From the NCBI RefSeq assembly GCF_013409625.1, contig NZ_JACCBF010000001.1, positions 3,103,001-3,167,000 of the forward strand: DNA of 64,000 nucleotides, written 5' to 3'. Below are positions 15,167 to 23,306 of this stretch, in pieces. The notes beneath the pieces are model-generated. The model saw only the letters and a list, made by a program, of their open reading frames with translations, was not told the DNA's origin and did no database searches. Position 1 is the first letter of the stretch. Every line of letters begins with the position of its first letter. The position numbers and the translations under genes were made by a program. This stretch comes from Nocardioides kongjuensis. Lineage in GTDB: Bacteria > Actinomycetota > Actinomycetes > Propionibacteriales > Nocardioidaceae.

Positions 15167-16288
15167 ATGGGTCTTCGCATCAACCAGAACATCGAGGCCA
15201 CCAACGCCTACCGCAACCTGTCGGTGACGCAGGGTCAGCTCTCGAAGTCCATGGAGAAGCTGTCGTCCGGCTTCCGGATCAACCGGGCCGCCGACGACGC
15301 CGCCGGCCTCGCGATCTCCGAGGGCCTGCGCTCCCAGGTCGGTGGCCTCAAGGTCGCCGTCCGCAACGCCCAGGACGGCATCTCGGTCGTGCAGACCACG
15401 GAGGGCGCCCTCACCGAGGTCCACTCCATCCTGCAGCGCATGCGCGACCTCGCGGTCCAGGCGTCGAACGACAGCAACAACACCGAGGCCCGGGCCAACA
15501 TCAAGGCGGAGGCGGACCAGCTCACCTCCGAGCTGACCCGGATCGGCAACTCGACCAACTTCAACGGCACCAAGCTGCTCGACGGCAGCGCGGGCACGCT
15601 GAACTTCCAGGTCGGTGCCGACGGTGACTCGGACAGCAACATCGCGGTCAACCTCGCCACCGCCAACGTGGTCTCGATCGCGAGCAACCTCGGCAGCGCC
15701 GGCGCCGAGTTCGACGTGCTGACCCCGACCGCCGTCACCGGCGCGGTGACCTTCTCCACCACCACGCCCGCCACCTCCGCGACCGTCACCCTCGGCGCGG
15801 CCGGCACCTACAAGACGGTCAACGACGTCGCCGACGCCCTCAACGCCGACACCGGCTTCGCGGCCAACTTCAGCGCCTCCGTCGACAAGGACAACCAGCT
15901 GGTCGTCTCCTCGAAGGTCGGTGGCACCGTCGACGTCACCGCCCCCGGTACCGGCATCGCGGCCGGTGCGGCCGTCGCCGGCGGCCTGAGCTTCGCCACC
16001 CACGCGTCGGCCCAGGCGGCGATCAACACGATCGACACCCAGATCAGCGCGGTGTCGACCGCCCGAGCCAACCTCGGTGCCTACCAGAACCGGTTCGAGC
16101 ACACGATCGCCAACGTCAACGTCGCGATCGAGAACCTGTCGGCCTCGGAGTCGCGGATCCGCGACACCGACATGGCCTCGGAGATGATGAGCTTCACCAA
16201 GTCCCAGATCCTCTCGCAGGCTGGTACGGCGATGCTCGCGCAGGCCAACTCGGCCCCGAACGGCGTGCTGCAGCTGCTCCGCGGCTGA
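15167..16288 (+). CDS. fliC: Flagellin FliC
   Basis: A 373-residue flagellin with complete D0/D1 ends: N-terminal GLRINQNIEATNAYRNL.. SKSMEKLSSGFRINRAADDAAGLAISE and C-terminal SRIRDTDMASEMMSFTKSQILSQAGTAMLAQAN..GVLQLLRG. The variable D2/D3 part (about 165-295) is short and Ala/Thr/Val-rich. It polymerises into the filament after export aided by FliS. GGAGGG 7 bases upstream of ATG is a strong ribosome binding site. It has its own FliA-type promoter and terminator, so it is monocistronic, and probably controlled by CsrA/FliW. Confidence 0.96.
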   Translation: MGLRINQNIEATNAYRNLSVTQGQLSKSMEKLSSGFRINRAADDAAGLAISEGLRSQVGGLKVAVRNAQDGISVVQTTEGALTEVHSILQRMRDLAVQASNDSNNTEARANIKAEADQLTSELTRIGNSTNFNGTKLLDGSAGTLNFQVGADGDSDSNIAVNLATANVVSIASNLGSAGAEFDVLTPTAVTGAVTFSTTTPATSATVTLGAAGTYKTVNDVADALNADTGFAANFSASVDKDNQLVVSSKVGGTVDVTAPGTGIAAGAAVAGGLSFATHASAQAAINTIDTQISAVSTARANLGAYQNRFEHTIANVNVAIENLSASESRIRDTDMASEMMSFTKSQILSQAGTAMLAQANSAPNGVLQLLRG

Positions 16289-16305
16289 TCGCACACCCAC
16301 CCCAG

Positions 16306-16336
16306 GTGCCGGTGGGGCCGATGGCCCCACCGGCAC
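16306..16336 (+). terminator. Hairpin terminator after fliC
   Basis: Perfect 14-bp stem, GTGCCGGTGGGGCC (16306-16319) with GGCCCCACCGGCAC (16323-16336), and a 3-base loop. No T-run. The loop region reads GCCGATGG, identical to the FliA-type -10 element, but no TCAN lies 15 bases upstream. Confidence 0.75.
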
Positions 16337-16367
16337 GTGGTCGTTCTGACACCTTCCGGAGGAATCG

Positions 16368-17711
16368 ATGGCAACCGCGAGCATCGGCGGGCTGGCCAGT
16401 GGCCTGAACACCGCCGACATCATCAGCCAGCTGATGTCCCTCGAGGCCGTTCCGCAGAGCAAGCTCAAGACCCAGCTCGCCACCGAGCAGAGCCGGCTGT
16501 CGAGCTACCAGCAGCTCAACGCCCGCCTCGCCACGCTCGGCAGCACGTCGGGCTCGCTCGCCACCTCCTCCACCACCACCGGCACCTGGGCCGCCCTGAA
16601 GGCCACCTCGTCCAACACCGCGGTCACCGTCACCGCGACGAACGCCGCCTCCCCCAGCGCGTTCACCGTCAACGTCGGCCAGACGGCGCTGAGCCACCAG
16701 CTCGCCTTCACCGACGCCCACGCCAAGACCGACGTCGTCACCGGCGCCGCCACCGATGTCGTGCTCAAGCGCGCTGGGCAGGCCGACGTCACCATCAGCA
16801 CCACCGGCGGCACCCTGGAGCAGGTCGCCAGTGCCATCAACGCCGCCGACAAGGGCGTCCGCGCGACGCTGGTCAAGGTCGGCACCTCCGGAGGCACCGA
16901 CCAGTTCCGGCTCCTCGTCGAGTCCACCACGACCGGCAACAGCTCGGCCTTCGACCTGACGGCGGCCGACGGCTCGCCGCTGATGGGCGGTACGACGGTC
17001 CGCGCGGGACGCGACGCCAGCATCACCATCGGCGGCATCACCGCGACCTCGGCCACCAACACCTTCACCGACGTCACCCCCGGCGTGACGATCACCCTCG
17101 GCAGCGCCGCGACCGGCAGCGCCGACATCGCCGTCACCCGGGACGCCGCGACCCGCTCGGCAGCCGTGAAGTCGCTGGTGAGCGACATCAACGGGATGCT
17201 CGACGCGATCGGCACCGCGACCGCCCACAACGCCGACGCCGCCAAGGCCGGGGTGCTGTCGGGCGACAGCACCCTGCGCGGCGTCGCCAGCCGGCTGACC
17301 ACCGCGGTCTACCCGGAGGACGGGACCTCGCTGGCGCCGTACGGCATCCAGCTCGACCGCTACGGCAAGCTCACCTTCGACGAGGCGAAGTTCGCCGCCG
17401 CGTACGCCGCCGACCCGGACGCGGTCACCGCCGCGATCACCGGACCCGACGGCTTCGCGGCCCGGGTCCAGGCGGTCGCCACCAGCGCCAGCGACAAGAC
17501 CAGCGGCACCGTCACCGGCGCCGTGAACGGCCGCACCGCTGCGATCACCCGACTCAACAAGAGCATCGCCGACTGGGACGACCGGCTCGCGCTGCGTCGT
17601 ACCACCCTCGAGCGGCAGTTCACCGCCCTCGAGACGGCCATGTCCCAGATGCAGAGCCAGTCCAGCTGGCTCTCCAGCCAGCTCAGCTCCCTGACCAAGT
17701 CCAGCGAGTGA
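16368..17711 (+). CDS. fliD: Flagellar filament cap protein FliD (HAP2)
   Basis: A 447-residue protein. The FliD N-terminal domain begins ASIGGLASGLNTADIISQLMSLEAVPQSKLKTQLATEQSRLSSYQQLNARL, a canonical opening. The C-terminal domain ends in long helices (..RLNKSIADWDDRLALRRTTLERQFTALETAMSQMQSQSSWLSSQLSSL). It caps the growing filament and catalyses flagellin insertion. GGAGG lies at 16361-16365, just upstream of ATG. It precedes fliS by 10 bases. Confidence 0.95.
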   Translation: MATASIGGLASGLNTADIISQLMSLEAVPQSKLKTQLATEQSRLSSYQQLNARLATLGSTSGSLATSSTTTGTWAALKATSSNTAVTVTATNAASPSAFTVNVGQTALSHQLAFTDAHAKTDVVTGAATDVVLKRAGQADVTISTTGGTLEQVASAINAADKGVRATLVKVGTSGGTDQFRLLVESTTTGNSSAFDLTAADGSPLMGGTTVRAGRDASITIGGITATSATNTFTDVTPGVTITLGSAATGSADIAVTRDAATRSAAVKSLVSDINGMLDAIGTATAHNADAAKAGVLSGDSTLRGVASRLTTAVYPEDGTSLAPYGIQLDRYGKLTFDEAKFAAAYAADPDAVTAAITGPDGFAARVQAVATSASDKTSGTVTGAVNGRTAAITRLNKSIADWDDRLALRRTTLERQFTALETAMSQMQSQSSWLSSQLSSLTKSSE

Positions 17712-17721
17712 GGACGGACCC

Positions 17722-18108
17722 ATGTACGCGACCCACCGCAACGCCACCTCTGCCTACCGCGACAACGCCGTGGCGACGGCGTCCCCGGCCCGCCTGCTCG
17801 TCATGCTCGTCGAGCGCCTCGTGCTCGACGTCGAGCGTGGTCTCGCCGCGCAGCGGTCGGGCGAGTGGCCGGAGGCGCACCGCCACCTGCTGCACGCCCA
17901 GGACATCGTGCTCGAGCTCGAGCACAGCCTCGACGTCGACAAGATGCCCGCCGGCAAGCAGCTGGCCAGCCTCTACGAGTTCCTGCGCAACCGGCTGGTC
18001 CTCGCCAACGTACGACGCGACCCCCGCCTCACCACCGAGAGCCTGACCCTCTCGCGGCAGCTGTGCGACACCTGGCGCGAGGCCGCGATGGCGGCGGCCG
18101 TCTCGTGA
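17722..18108 (+). CDS. fliS: Flagellin export chaperone FliS
   Basis: A 128-residue four-helix chaperone: YATHRNATSAYRDNAVATASPARLLVMLVERLVLDVERG at the N-terminus matches the FliS pattern Y-x3-x-V-x-T-A-S-P-x-x-L-I-x-M-L. It keeps flagellin unfolded in the cytoplasm and targets it to FlhA. It is co-transcribed with fliD upstream and overlaps the next gene by four bases (GTGA). Confidence 0.93.
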   Translation: MYATHRNATSAYRDNAVATASPARLLVMLVERLVLDVERGLAAQRSGEWPEAHRHLLHAQDIVLELEHSLDVDKMPAGKQLASLYEFLRNRLVLANVRRDPRLTTESLTLSRQLCDTWREAAMAAAVS

Positions 18109-18440
18109 CCGGCCCGGAGCAGCCCGACCGCCCCGCGTCGTGGACCGAGGCGCTCGACCGGCTGGAGGCGCACGCCGACCACGCCGAGCAGATGCTGCAG
18201 GGCGTACCTGCCGGCGCGACGGGCACGACACCCGAGCCGTGGCTGCCGCCGACCGACCTGGGCCCGCTGCCCAGCGACCTGGTCCCCCGCGCCCGGATGC
18301 TGCTCGCGCGCCAGCAGCGGCTGATGGCCGCGATCCCCGGGGTGCTCGAGGACAACCGCCGCCAGCAGCAGGTCGCCGACCGGGTGGTCCGGGCGACGAC
18401 CACGCCCCCGGTGCCGGTCTACCTCGACGTCACCGCGTAG
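18105..18440 (+). CDS. Small helical protein downstream of fliS, possibly FliT-like
   Basis: A 111-residue protein from GTG 18105, coupled to the fliS stop. It has helix-forming Asp/Glu/Arg/Gln-rich segments (SWTEALDRLEAHADHAEQMLQG at the start; ..ARMLLARQQRLMAAIPGVLEDNRRQQQVADRVV near the end). FliT chaperones of FliD occupy this position in other genomes, but sequence likeness is too weak to assign. No signal peptide or membrane segment. Confidence 0.6.
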   Translation: MTGPEQPDRPASWTEALDRLEAHADHAEQMLQGVPAGATGTTPEPWLPPTDLGPLPSDLVPRARMLLARQQRLMAAIPGVLEDNRRQQQVADRVVRATTTPPVPVYLDVTA

Positions 18441-18523
18441 GGACGATCAACGTCAGCGACGTGAGGGTGGCCGTGCCGACGTCCCCGCAGACGTGGAGTC
18501 CTGCGGGGTGCGGGGCGGGGTCG

Positions 18524-19807
18524 CTACTCGTCGGGCGGGTGCACCGGGTGGGTGCCGCGGTGGTCGACCCGGAACCGGAACCCGCTCGGACTGGTCCACA
18601 CGTACGTTGCCGGCATCGGGGTCTCGTAGCGCCAGGCCGAGTGGGTCTTGGCGCGGTGGTGCCGCCGGCAGAGCGGCACGAGGTTGCACGGACAGGTCGG
18701 GCCGCCCCGGTCGTGGGGTTGGTGGTGGTCGATGTCGCAGCTGGTTGCGGGTCGCGTGCAGTGGGGGAAGCGGCAGGTGTGGTCCCGCAGCGCTACGCGG
18801 GTCTTGTGGCGGTCGGGGATCTCGTAGGAGCCGACGGGGACGTGGTCGGCGAGGTCGATCACCGGCCGCACGATGATCGTGGTGCTCTTCGAACGCAGCC
18901 ACTCCCGGATCTGGGCGGTGCTGATCGGGCAGCGGCCCTCCTCCCACCGCCCGACCGGGTTCCGGCCAGCAAGGGTGGTGTCGGTGACGTGCACGTTCAA
19001 CACGACCTTCCGGCCGGGGACGGTCGCGACGACCTCTCCCGTGGCGGGGTCCGGGACCAGCAGGTCCAGGGCCAGGTCCTGACGGGCGAGCTCGGCAGCG
19101 GCCTTGGAGCGCCGCACGTCGAGTGAGGAGTCGTCCCCGAGCCGGCCCAGCACCTCGGCCCGACGTCCGACGGCTTGGTCGAGGTCGTGCCCGTCGGCGG
19201 CATCCATCAGCCCGTCGACGTGCACGAGACCGTGCTCGTCGACGTCGCTGATGTCGAAGTGCCGGTGGTCGGCAGCCTTGGCCCGGTCGGTCTCGGCCTT
19301 GTCGGGGTCGAACCGCAACATCGCCTCCGCGACGAGGCGTTCGAGCTGGGCCCACCCGACGCCGGAGGCGTTCCACAGCTGCCGGTCCACGAACCCCGCC
19401 GCCTCAGCCGACAGGCCACGGGTGAGGTCCGCGATCCGCTCAGCACGCCACGGAGCCAACCGCCCCGCCACCACGGCGTCGTAGACGTTCGGCAATCGCC
19501 ACGCGCACTCGATCACCCGCCCGACGTAGGCCTTGCCACCGTCAGGGGTGCGGCCGAGGACCGCGACGAGCTCCATCAACGCGAACTCGCTGACCAGCGG
19601 GGCACCCGCCCCGGCGATCGGGACCCCGGTGTCGAGGTAGCCCTCGGTGATGGTCGCGGCACCTTCGGGTCCGGTGATGATGTGGTCGCCGGCCCACTCC
19701 ACGATCGTCGCCCATTCGCGGACCAGGGAGGCCTGGCGGCCTTCGACCTCGGCACGCAGCCCGGACAGCAGAGCCGCTGTCGAACGGGGCCGGGTTCCGA
19801 GATCCAT
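18524..19807 (-). CDS. DUF222 / 13E12-repeat HNH endonuclease family protein
   Basis: A 427-residue protein with the long helical DUF222 region (about 10-300) and a C-terminal HNH nuclease module: C-R-F-P-H-C...C-D-I-D-H-H-Q-P-H-D-R-G-G-P-T...N-L-V-P-L-C-R-R-H-H-R-A-K-T-H (about 345-390), with the Cys pairs and His residues needed for zinc and metal binding. This family is abundant in multiple copies in actinobacteria and often behaves like a mobile or selfish gene; its function is not established. It interrupts the motility genes between fliS and cheB on the opposite strand. Confidence 0.9.
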   Translation of the reverse strand: MDLGTRPRSTAALLSGLRAEVEGRQASLVREWATIVEWAGDHIITGPEGAATITEGYLDTGVPIAGAGAPLVSEFALMELVAVLGRTPDGGKAYVGRVIECAWRLPNVYDAVVAGRLAPWRAERIADLTRGLSAEAAGFVDRQLWNASGVGWAQLERLVAEAMLRFDPDKAETDRAKAADHRHFDISDVDEHGLVHVDGLMDAADGHDLDQAVGRRAEVLGRLGDDSSLDVRRSKAAAELARQDLALDLLVPDPATGEVVATVPGRKVVLNVHVTDTTLAGRNPVGRWEEGRCPISTAQIREWLRSKSTTIIVRPVIDLADHVPVGSYEIPDRHKTRVALRDHTCRFPHCTRPATSCDIDHHQPHDRGGPTCPCNLVPLCRRHHRAKTHSAWRYETPMPATYVWTSPSGFRFRVDHRGTHPVHPPDE

Positions 19808-20089
19808 GACTGAATTCTCCCACCCACCGCCGACAGAAGCGAACGTTCAGAACCCGCCTGGGGACAGGGGAAACTCGTTCCCGGGGTGTGGAGAAGCGAT
19901 GTCACCAGACATCACAGAAGTGATCGCGCGGACCGCAACCCGACCGCGGAACCCAGCCACCTCCCCACCTTCCTCGTCGCTGCCTTTTCGGAACCCGACC
20001 GGCCACCCAACCGAAGGCCCGAGCACAGTCCCGGCAGCACGAAGCCGGCGGTCTCGAGGCCCGGCCGCGGGCGACCCCGACCACCGGGG

Positions 20090-21148
20090 TCAGGCAGCGC
20101 GGGAACGTCGTACGGTCGCGATGATCCGGTCGGCGAGCTGCTCGAGCGGGAGCACGTCGTCGGCGAGGCCGGCGCCGGCGACCGCACCGGGCATCCCCCA
20201 CACGACCGAGCTCTCCTCGTCCTGGACGATGATCCGGGCACCCGTCGCCGCCAGGTCCCTCGCCCCGGCGAGACCGTCCTGGCCCATGCCGGTGAGCACG
20301 GCGGCGAGCGCGCCGGCGCCGTACACCTCCACGGCGGAGCGGTACAGCACGTCGACGGCCGGGCGGCAGAAGTTCTCCTGCGGCCCCTGGTCCAGCGCCA
20401 CGCGTACGCCGGCCGCGGACCGCCGCAGCCGCAGGTGGAAGTCGCCCGGCGCGATCAGGACCTCGCCCGGGCGCGCCTCCTCGCCGTCGACGGCCTCGCG
20501 GACGGTCAGTGCGCTGACCTTGTCGAGGCGCTGGGCGAGCATCGTGGTGAAGACCGGCGGCATGTGCTGGACGACGAGGACCGGGACGCCGAGGTCGGCG
20601 GGCAGGCGCGGGAGCAGCCGGGCCAGGGCGTCGGGTCCACCGGTGGAGCAGCCGATCAGGAGTGCGGAGACAGGTGCGACGGCGGGGCGCGGCAGCTCAC
20701 GTCGCACGACCGGGACGGCGGTGCCGGGCGTGAGCTTGCGGATCCCCGCCAGGGCACGGATCCGGGGCACCAGCTGGTCCCGGATCGCAGCGATCCCGTC
20801 CGCGATCTGGCCGGTGTTGGAGGGCTTCGTGACGTAGTCGCTCGCGCCGCGGGACAGCGCGTCGAGCGTCGCGGTCGCGCCGCGCTCGGTCAGCGTCGAG
20901 AACATGATCACCGGCAACCGGGCGTGCTTCTCGCGGATCTGGGTCAGCGCACCGAGGCCGTCGAGGTGGGGCATCTCGATGTCGAGGGTGACGACGTCGG
21001 GGGCGAGCTCGTCGACCATGCGCACGGCCTCGAGCCCGTCGCGGGCCACCCCGGCGACCTCGATGTCCGGCGCCTGGCGCAGCGCGGTGGTCACCAGCCG
21101 TCGTACCAGTGCCGAGTCGTCGACGACGAGAACCCTTATGTGCGTCAC
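20090..21148 (-). CDS. cheB: Chemotaxis methylesterase/deamidase CheB
   Basis: A 352-residue two-domain protein. The receiver has D56 (VTLDIEMP) and K near 105 (DYVTKPS). The CheB methylesterase domain (about 165-352) has catalytic Ser in L-I-G-C-S-T-G-G-P, His in V-V-Q-H-M-P-P-V-F-T and Asp in L-T-G-M-G-Q-D-G. It removes methyl groups from receptors when phosphorylated by CheA. GTG 21148 is seven bases beyond the -10 element, so the mRNA is probably leaderless. Divergent from cheR. Confidence 0.95.
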   Translation of the reverse strand: MTHIRVLVVDDSALVRRLVTTALRQAPDIEVAGVARDGLEAVRMVDELAPDVVTLDIEMPHLDGLGALTQIREKHARLPVIMFSTLTERGATATLDALSRGASDYVTKPSNTGQIADGIAAIRDQLVPRIRALAGIRKLTPGTAVPVVRRELPRPAVAPVSALLIGCSTGGPDALARLLPRLPADLGVPVLVVQHMPPVFTTMLAQRLDKVSALTVREAVDGEEARPGEVLIAPGDFHLRLRRSAAGVRVALDQGPQENFCRPAVDVLYRSAVEVYGAGALAAVLTGMGQDGLAGARDLAATGARIIVQDEESSVVWGMPGAVAGAGLADDVLPLEQLADRIIATVRRSRAA

Positions 21149-21155
21149 GGCTGCT

Positions 21156-21182
21156 CCATCGGCGTGGGACCCGTGCGTCTGA
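21156..21182 (-). promoter_or_regulatory. FliA-type promoter of cheB
   Basis: Minus strand: TCAG (21182-21179), 15 bases, GCCGATGG (21163-21156), then seven bases to the cheB GTG. Confidence 0.75.
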
Positions 21183-21186
21183 GGGC

Positions 21187-21213
21187 TCAGGTCCCCGTGA
21201 GCACCGCCGATGG
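21187..21213 (+). promoter_or_regulatory. FliA-type promoter of cheR
   Basis: TCAG (21187-21190), 15 bases, GCCGATGG (21206-21213), then seven bases to the cheR ATG. Mirror image of the cheB promoter with only four bases between the two -35 elements. Confidence 0.75.
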
Positions 21214-21220
21214 AGCGGGC

Positions 21221-22078
21221 ATGACGACGTCCACCGCCTTCGCGTCCGTCTCGGCGCTCGTCCGCCGGGAGACGTCGATGGTGTACGACGAGGGCAAGGA
21301 GTACCTCGTCGAAGCCCGGCTCAACCCGCTCGCCAACGCGCGTGGCCTCGGCCTCGAGGAGTACGTCGCCCGGCTGGCGTTCGACGCCGACGAGCGCCGC
21401 AAGGTGATCGACGCACTCACCATCAACGAGACCAGCTGGTTCCGCGACCACACGCCGTACCAGGCGTTCACCGACGCGATGCTGCCCGCACTGCTGGAGA
21501 ACCGGAAGCTCACCCGGCGGCTGCGGATCTGGAGCGCCGCCTGCTCGAGCGGCCAGGAGGCGTACTCGATCGCGATGCTGCTCGACCAGCACCTGCCCGA
21601 GGGCTGGACGTACGAGATCGTCGCGACCGACATCTCCACCGCGATGCTGGAGCGGGTCCGGACCGGGAGGTACAGCCAGGTCGAGGTCAACCGCGGCCTG
21701 CCCGCCACCAGCCTGGTCCGCTACTTCACCCGGGTGGGCCGGGACTGGGAGATCGCCGACCGGCTCCGCGAGCGGGTCACCGTCAAGCACCTCAACCTCG
21801 CGGCGCCGTACCTCGGGCTGGGGACCTTCGACGTGATCTGGCTGCGCAACGTGCTCATCTACTTCGACGCCCCCACCAAGCAGGACATCCTGCGCCGGAT
21901 GCTGCCGATGCTGGCGGACGACGGCTACCTGCTGCTCGGCTCCTCCGAGACCACCCTCGACATGCCGGCCGACCTCGCGGCGGCCTGGCAGCGCGAGCAG
22001 ATCGGGCGGGTGCCGGCGTACCGCCGCGCGTCCGCCCGGACCACCCTGACCCCGTCCCTCACCAGCACAGGAGCCTGA
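21221..22078 (+). CDS. cheR: Chemoreceptor methyltransferase CheR
   Basis: A 285-residue SAM-dependent methyltransferase. The N-terminal helical domain (about 5-75) is followed by the catalytic domain with T-I-N-E-T-S-W-F-R-D near 68-77, SAM-binding W-S-A-A-C-S-S-G-Q-E-A-Y-S-I-A-M near 107, and F-D-V-I-W-L-R-N-V-L-I-Y-F near 204. It methylates receptor glutamates and opposes CheB. First gene of cheR-cheY-cheX-cheY2-cheX2. ATG 21221 lies seven bases after its -10 element with no ribosome binding site room. Confidence 0.95.
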   Translation: MTTSTAFASVSALVRRETSMVYDEGKEYLVEARLNPLANARGLGLEEYVARLAFDADERRKVIDALTINETSWFRDHTPYQAFTDAMLPALLENRKLTRRLRIWSAACSSGQEAYSIAMLLDQHLPEGWTYEIVATDISTAMLERVRTGRYSQVEVNRGLPATSLVRYFTRVGRDWEIADRLRERVTVKHLNLAAPYLGLGTFDVIWLRNVLIYFDAPTKQDILRRMLPMLADDGYLLLGSSETTLDMPADLAAAWQREQIGRVPAYRRASARTTLTPSLTSTGA

Positions 22079-22080
22079 CC

Positions 22081-22452
22081 GTGCGAGCGATGATCATCGA
22101 CGACTCCCGGGCGATGCGGAGCATCCTGCGCCGCATCGTCACGGACCTCGACTTCGAGACGAGCGAGGCCGAGCACGGCCAGGCCGCGCTCGACCAGATG
22201 CGCGCGGGCGTCGTGCCCGACGTGTGCCTGGTCGACTGGAACATGCCGGTGATGGACGGCTACACGTTCATCACCGAGGTGCGGGCGAACCCGGAGTGGC
22301 GTGACGTCACGCTGATGATGGTGACGACCGAGAGCGAGCAGCGGCAGATCGTGCGCGCGCTGGCCGCCGGTGCGCACGAGTACGTCATCAAGCCGTTCAC
22401 CCCGGACGCGATCGTCGACAAGCTCTCGCTGCTCGGGCTGGTCCCGGCATGA
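22081..22452 (+). CDS. cheY: Chemotaxis response regulator CheY
   Basis: A 123-residue single receiver domain: acidic pair D7-D8, phospho-acceptor D52 (CLVDWNMPVMDG), switch Thr in MMVTTES, and K104 (YVIKPFTP). When phosphorylated by CheA it acts on the flagellar switch. GTG 22081 is two bases after the cheR stop and its end overlaps the cheX start (ATGA). A second single-domain regulator lies two genes on, so which one acts on the motor is not certain. Confidence 0.9.
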   Translation: MRAMIIDDSRAMRSILRRIVTDLDFETSEAEHGQAALDQMRAGVVPDVCLVDWNMPVMDGYTFITEVRANPEWRDVTLMMVTTESEQRQIVRALAAGAHEYVIKPFTPDAIVDKLSLLGLVPA

Positions 22453-22940
22453 GCGCGCTCGACGTCGGGACCGTCGAGGTGCCCGAGAGCGAGGACGTGC
22501 TCGCCGTCACCGAGGACGTGTGGATGGCACTGCTCGGCGACGACGGGACGCTGCTGCCGCGCGCCGTACCGCCCGGTTCGCCCTTCGACGCCACCGCCTG
22601 GTCGGCCGCGACCACGATCAGCGGCGGCTGGCAGGGCGTCGTGACCGTCGAGCTCGACGAGGTCCTCGCCCGCCGCCTGACCACCCGGATGCTCGCGCTG
22701 CCGGCCGACGAGGAGGCCAGTGACAGCGACGTGGCCGACGCCGTCGGCGAGCTGGTCAACATGGTCGGCGGCAACGTGAAGAGCCTGATGCCCGGTCCCA
22801 GCGTCCTCTCGCTGCCCGCCGTGGCCGCCGGTCGCGCGGCCTTCTCCAGCGACTCCACGCTCGCCTGCCGCCTCGACCTCGTGTGGCAGGACGCCCCTGT
22901 CCGCGTCTCCGTCCACGTCCCCCAGGAAGGTCCCCGATGA
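22449..22940 (+). CDS. cheX: CheX-like CheY-phosphate phosphatase
   Basis: A 163-residue CheC/CheX-fold protein. The catalytic signature E-x-x-N is present as E101-L-V-N104 followed by M-V-G-G-N-V-K (about 101-111). It has one such motif, as in CheX rather than the two of CheC. It probably dephosphorylates CheY. It overlaps both flanking response regulator genes by four bases, which supports CheY partners. Confidence 0.82.
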   Translation: MSALDVGTVEVPESEDVLAVTEDVWMALLGDDGTLLPRAVPPGSPFDATAWSAATTISGGWQGVVTVELDEVLARRLTTRMLALPADEEASDSDVADAVGELVNMVGGNVKSLMPGPSVLSLPAVAAGRAAFSSDSTLACRLDLVWQDAPVRVSVHVPQEGPR

Positions 22941-23296
22941 AGATCCTGATCGCCGACGACAGCCGAGTGATGCGGCAGATCGTGATCCGCACCCTGCGCC
23001 AGGCCGGGCACGGCGGGCACGACATCGTCGAGGCCGAGAACGGCCGGCAGGCGCTCGAGATGGTGCAGACCGAGGCCCCCGACCTGGTTCTCTCGGACTG
23101 GAACATGCCCGAGATGAACGGCATCGACTGCCTCTCCGCACTGCGCGCCTCCGGCTCCACCGTGGCATTCGGGTTCGTCACCTCGGAGGGCTCGGAGGAG
23201 ATGCGCGAGCGGGCAGCGTCCGCCGGCGCCGCCTTCCTGATCGCCAAGCCGTTCACCCCGGAGGCGTTCGACGACGCGCTCCGCAGCGTGATCTGA
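22937..23296 (+). CDS. Second CheY-like single-domain response regulator
   Basis: A 119-residue receiver: D7-D8, phospho-acceptor D54 (LVLSDWNMPEMNG), S/T switch in FVTSEGS, and K104 (LIAKPFTP). It resembles the cheY at 22081 (shared DWNMP and KPFTP), suggesting duplication. It lies directly after cheX with a 4-base overlap. It may be a phosphate sink or a second motor regulator. Confidence 0.88.
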   Translation: MKILIADDSRVMRQIVIRTLRQAGHGGHDIVEAENGRQALEMVQTEAPDLVLSDWNMPEMNGIDCLSALRASGSTVAFGFVTSEGSEEMRERAASAGAAFLIAKPFTPEAFDDALRSVI

Positions 23297-23306
23297 GGTC
23301 GAACCG

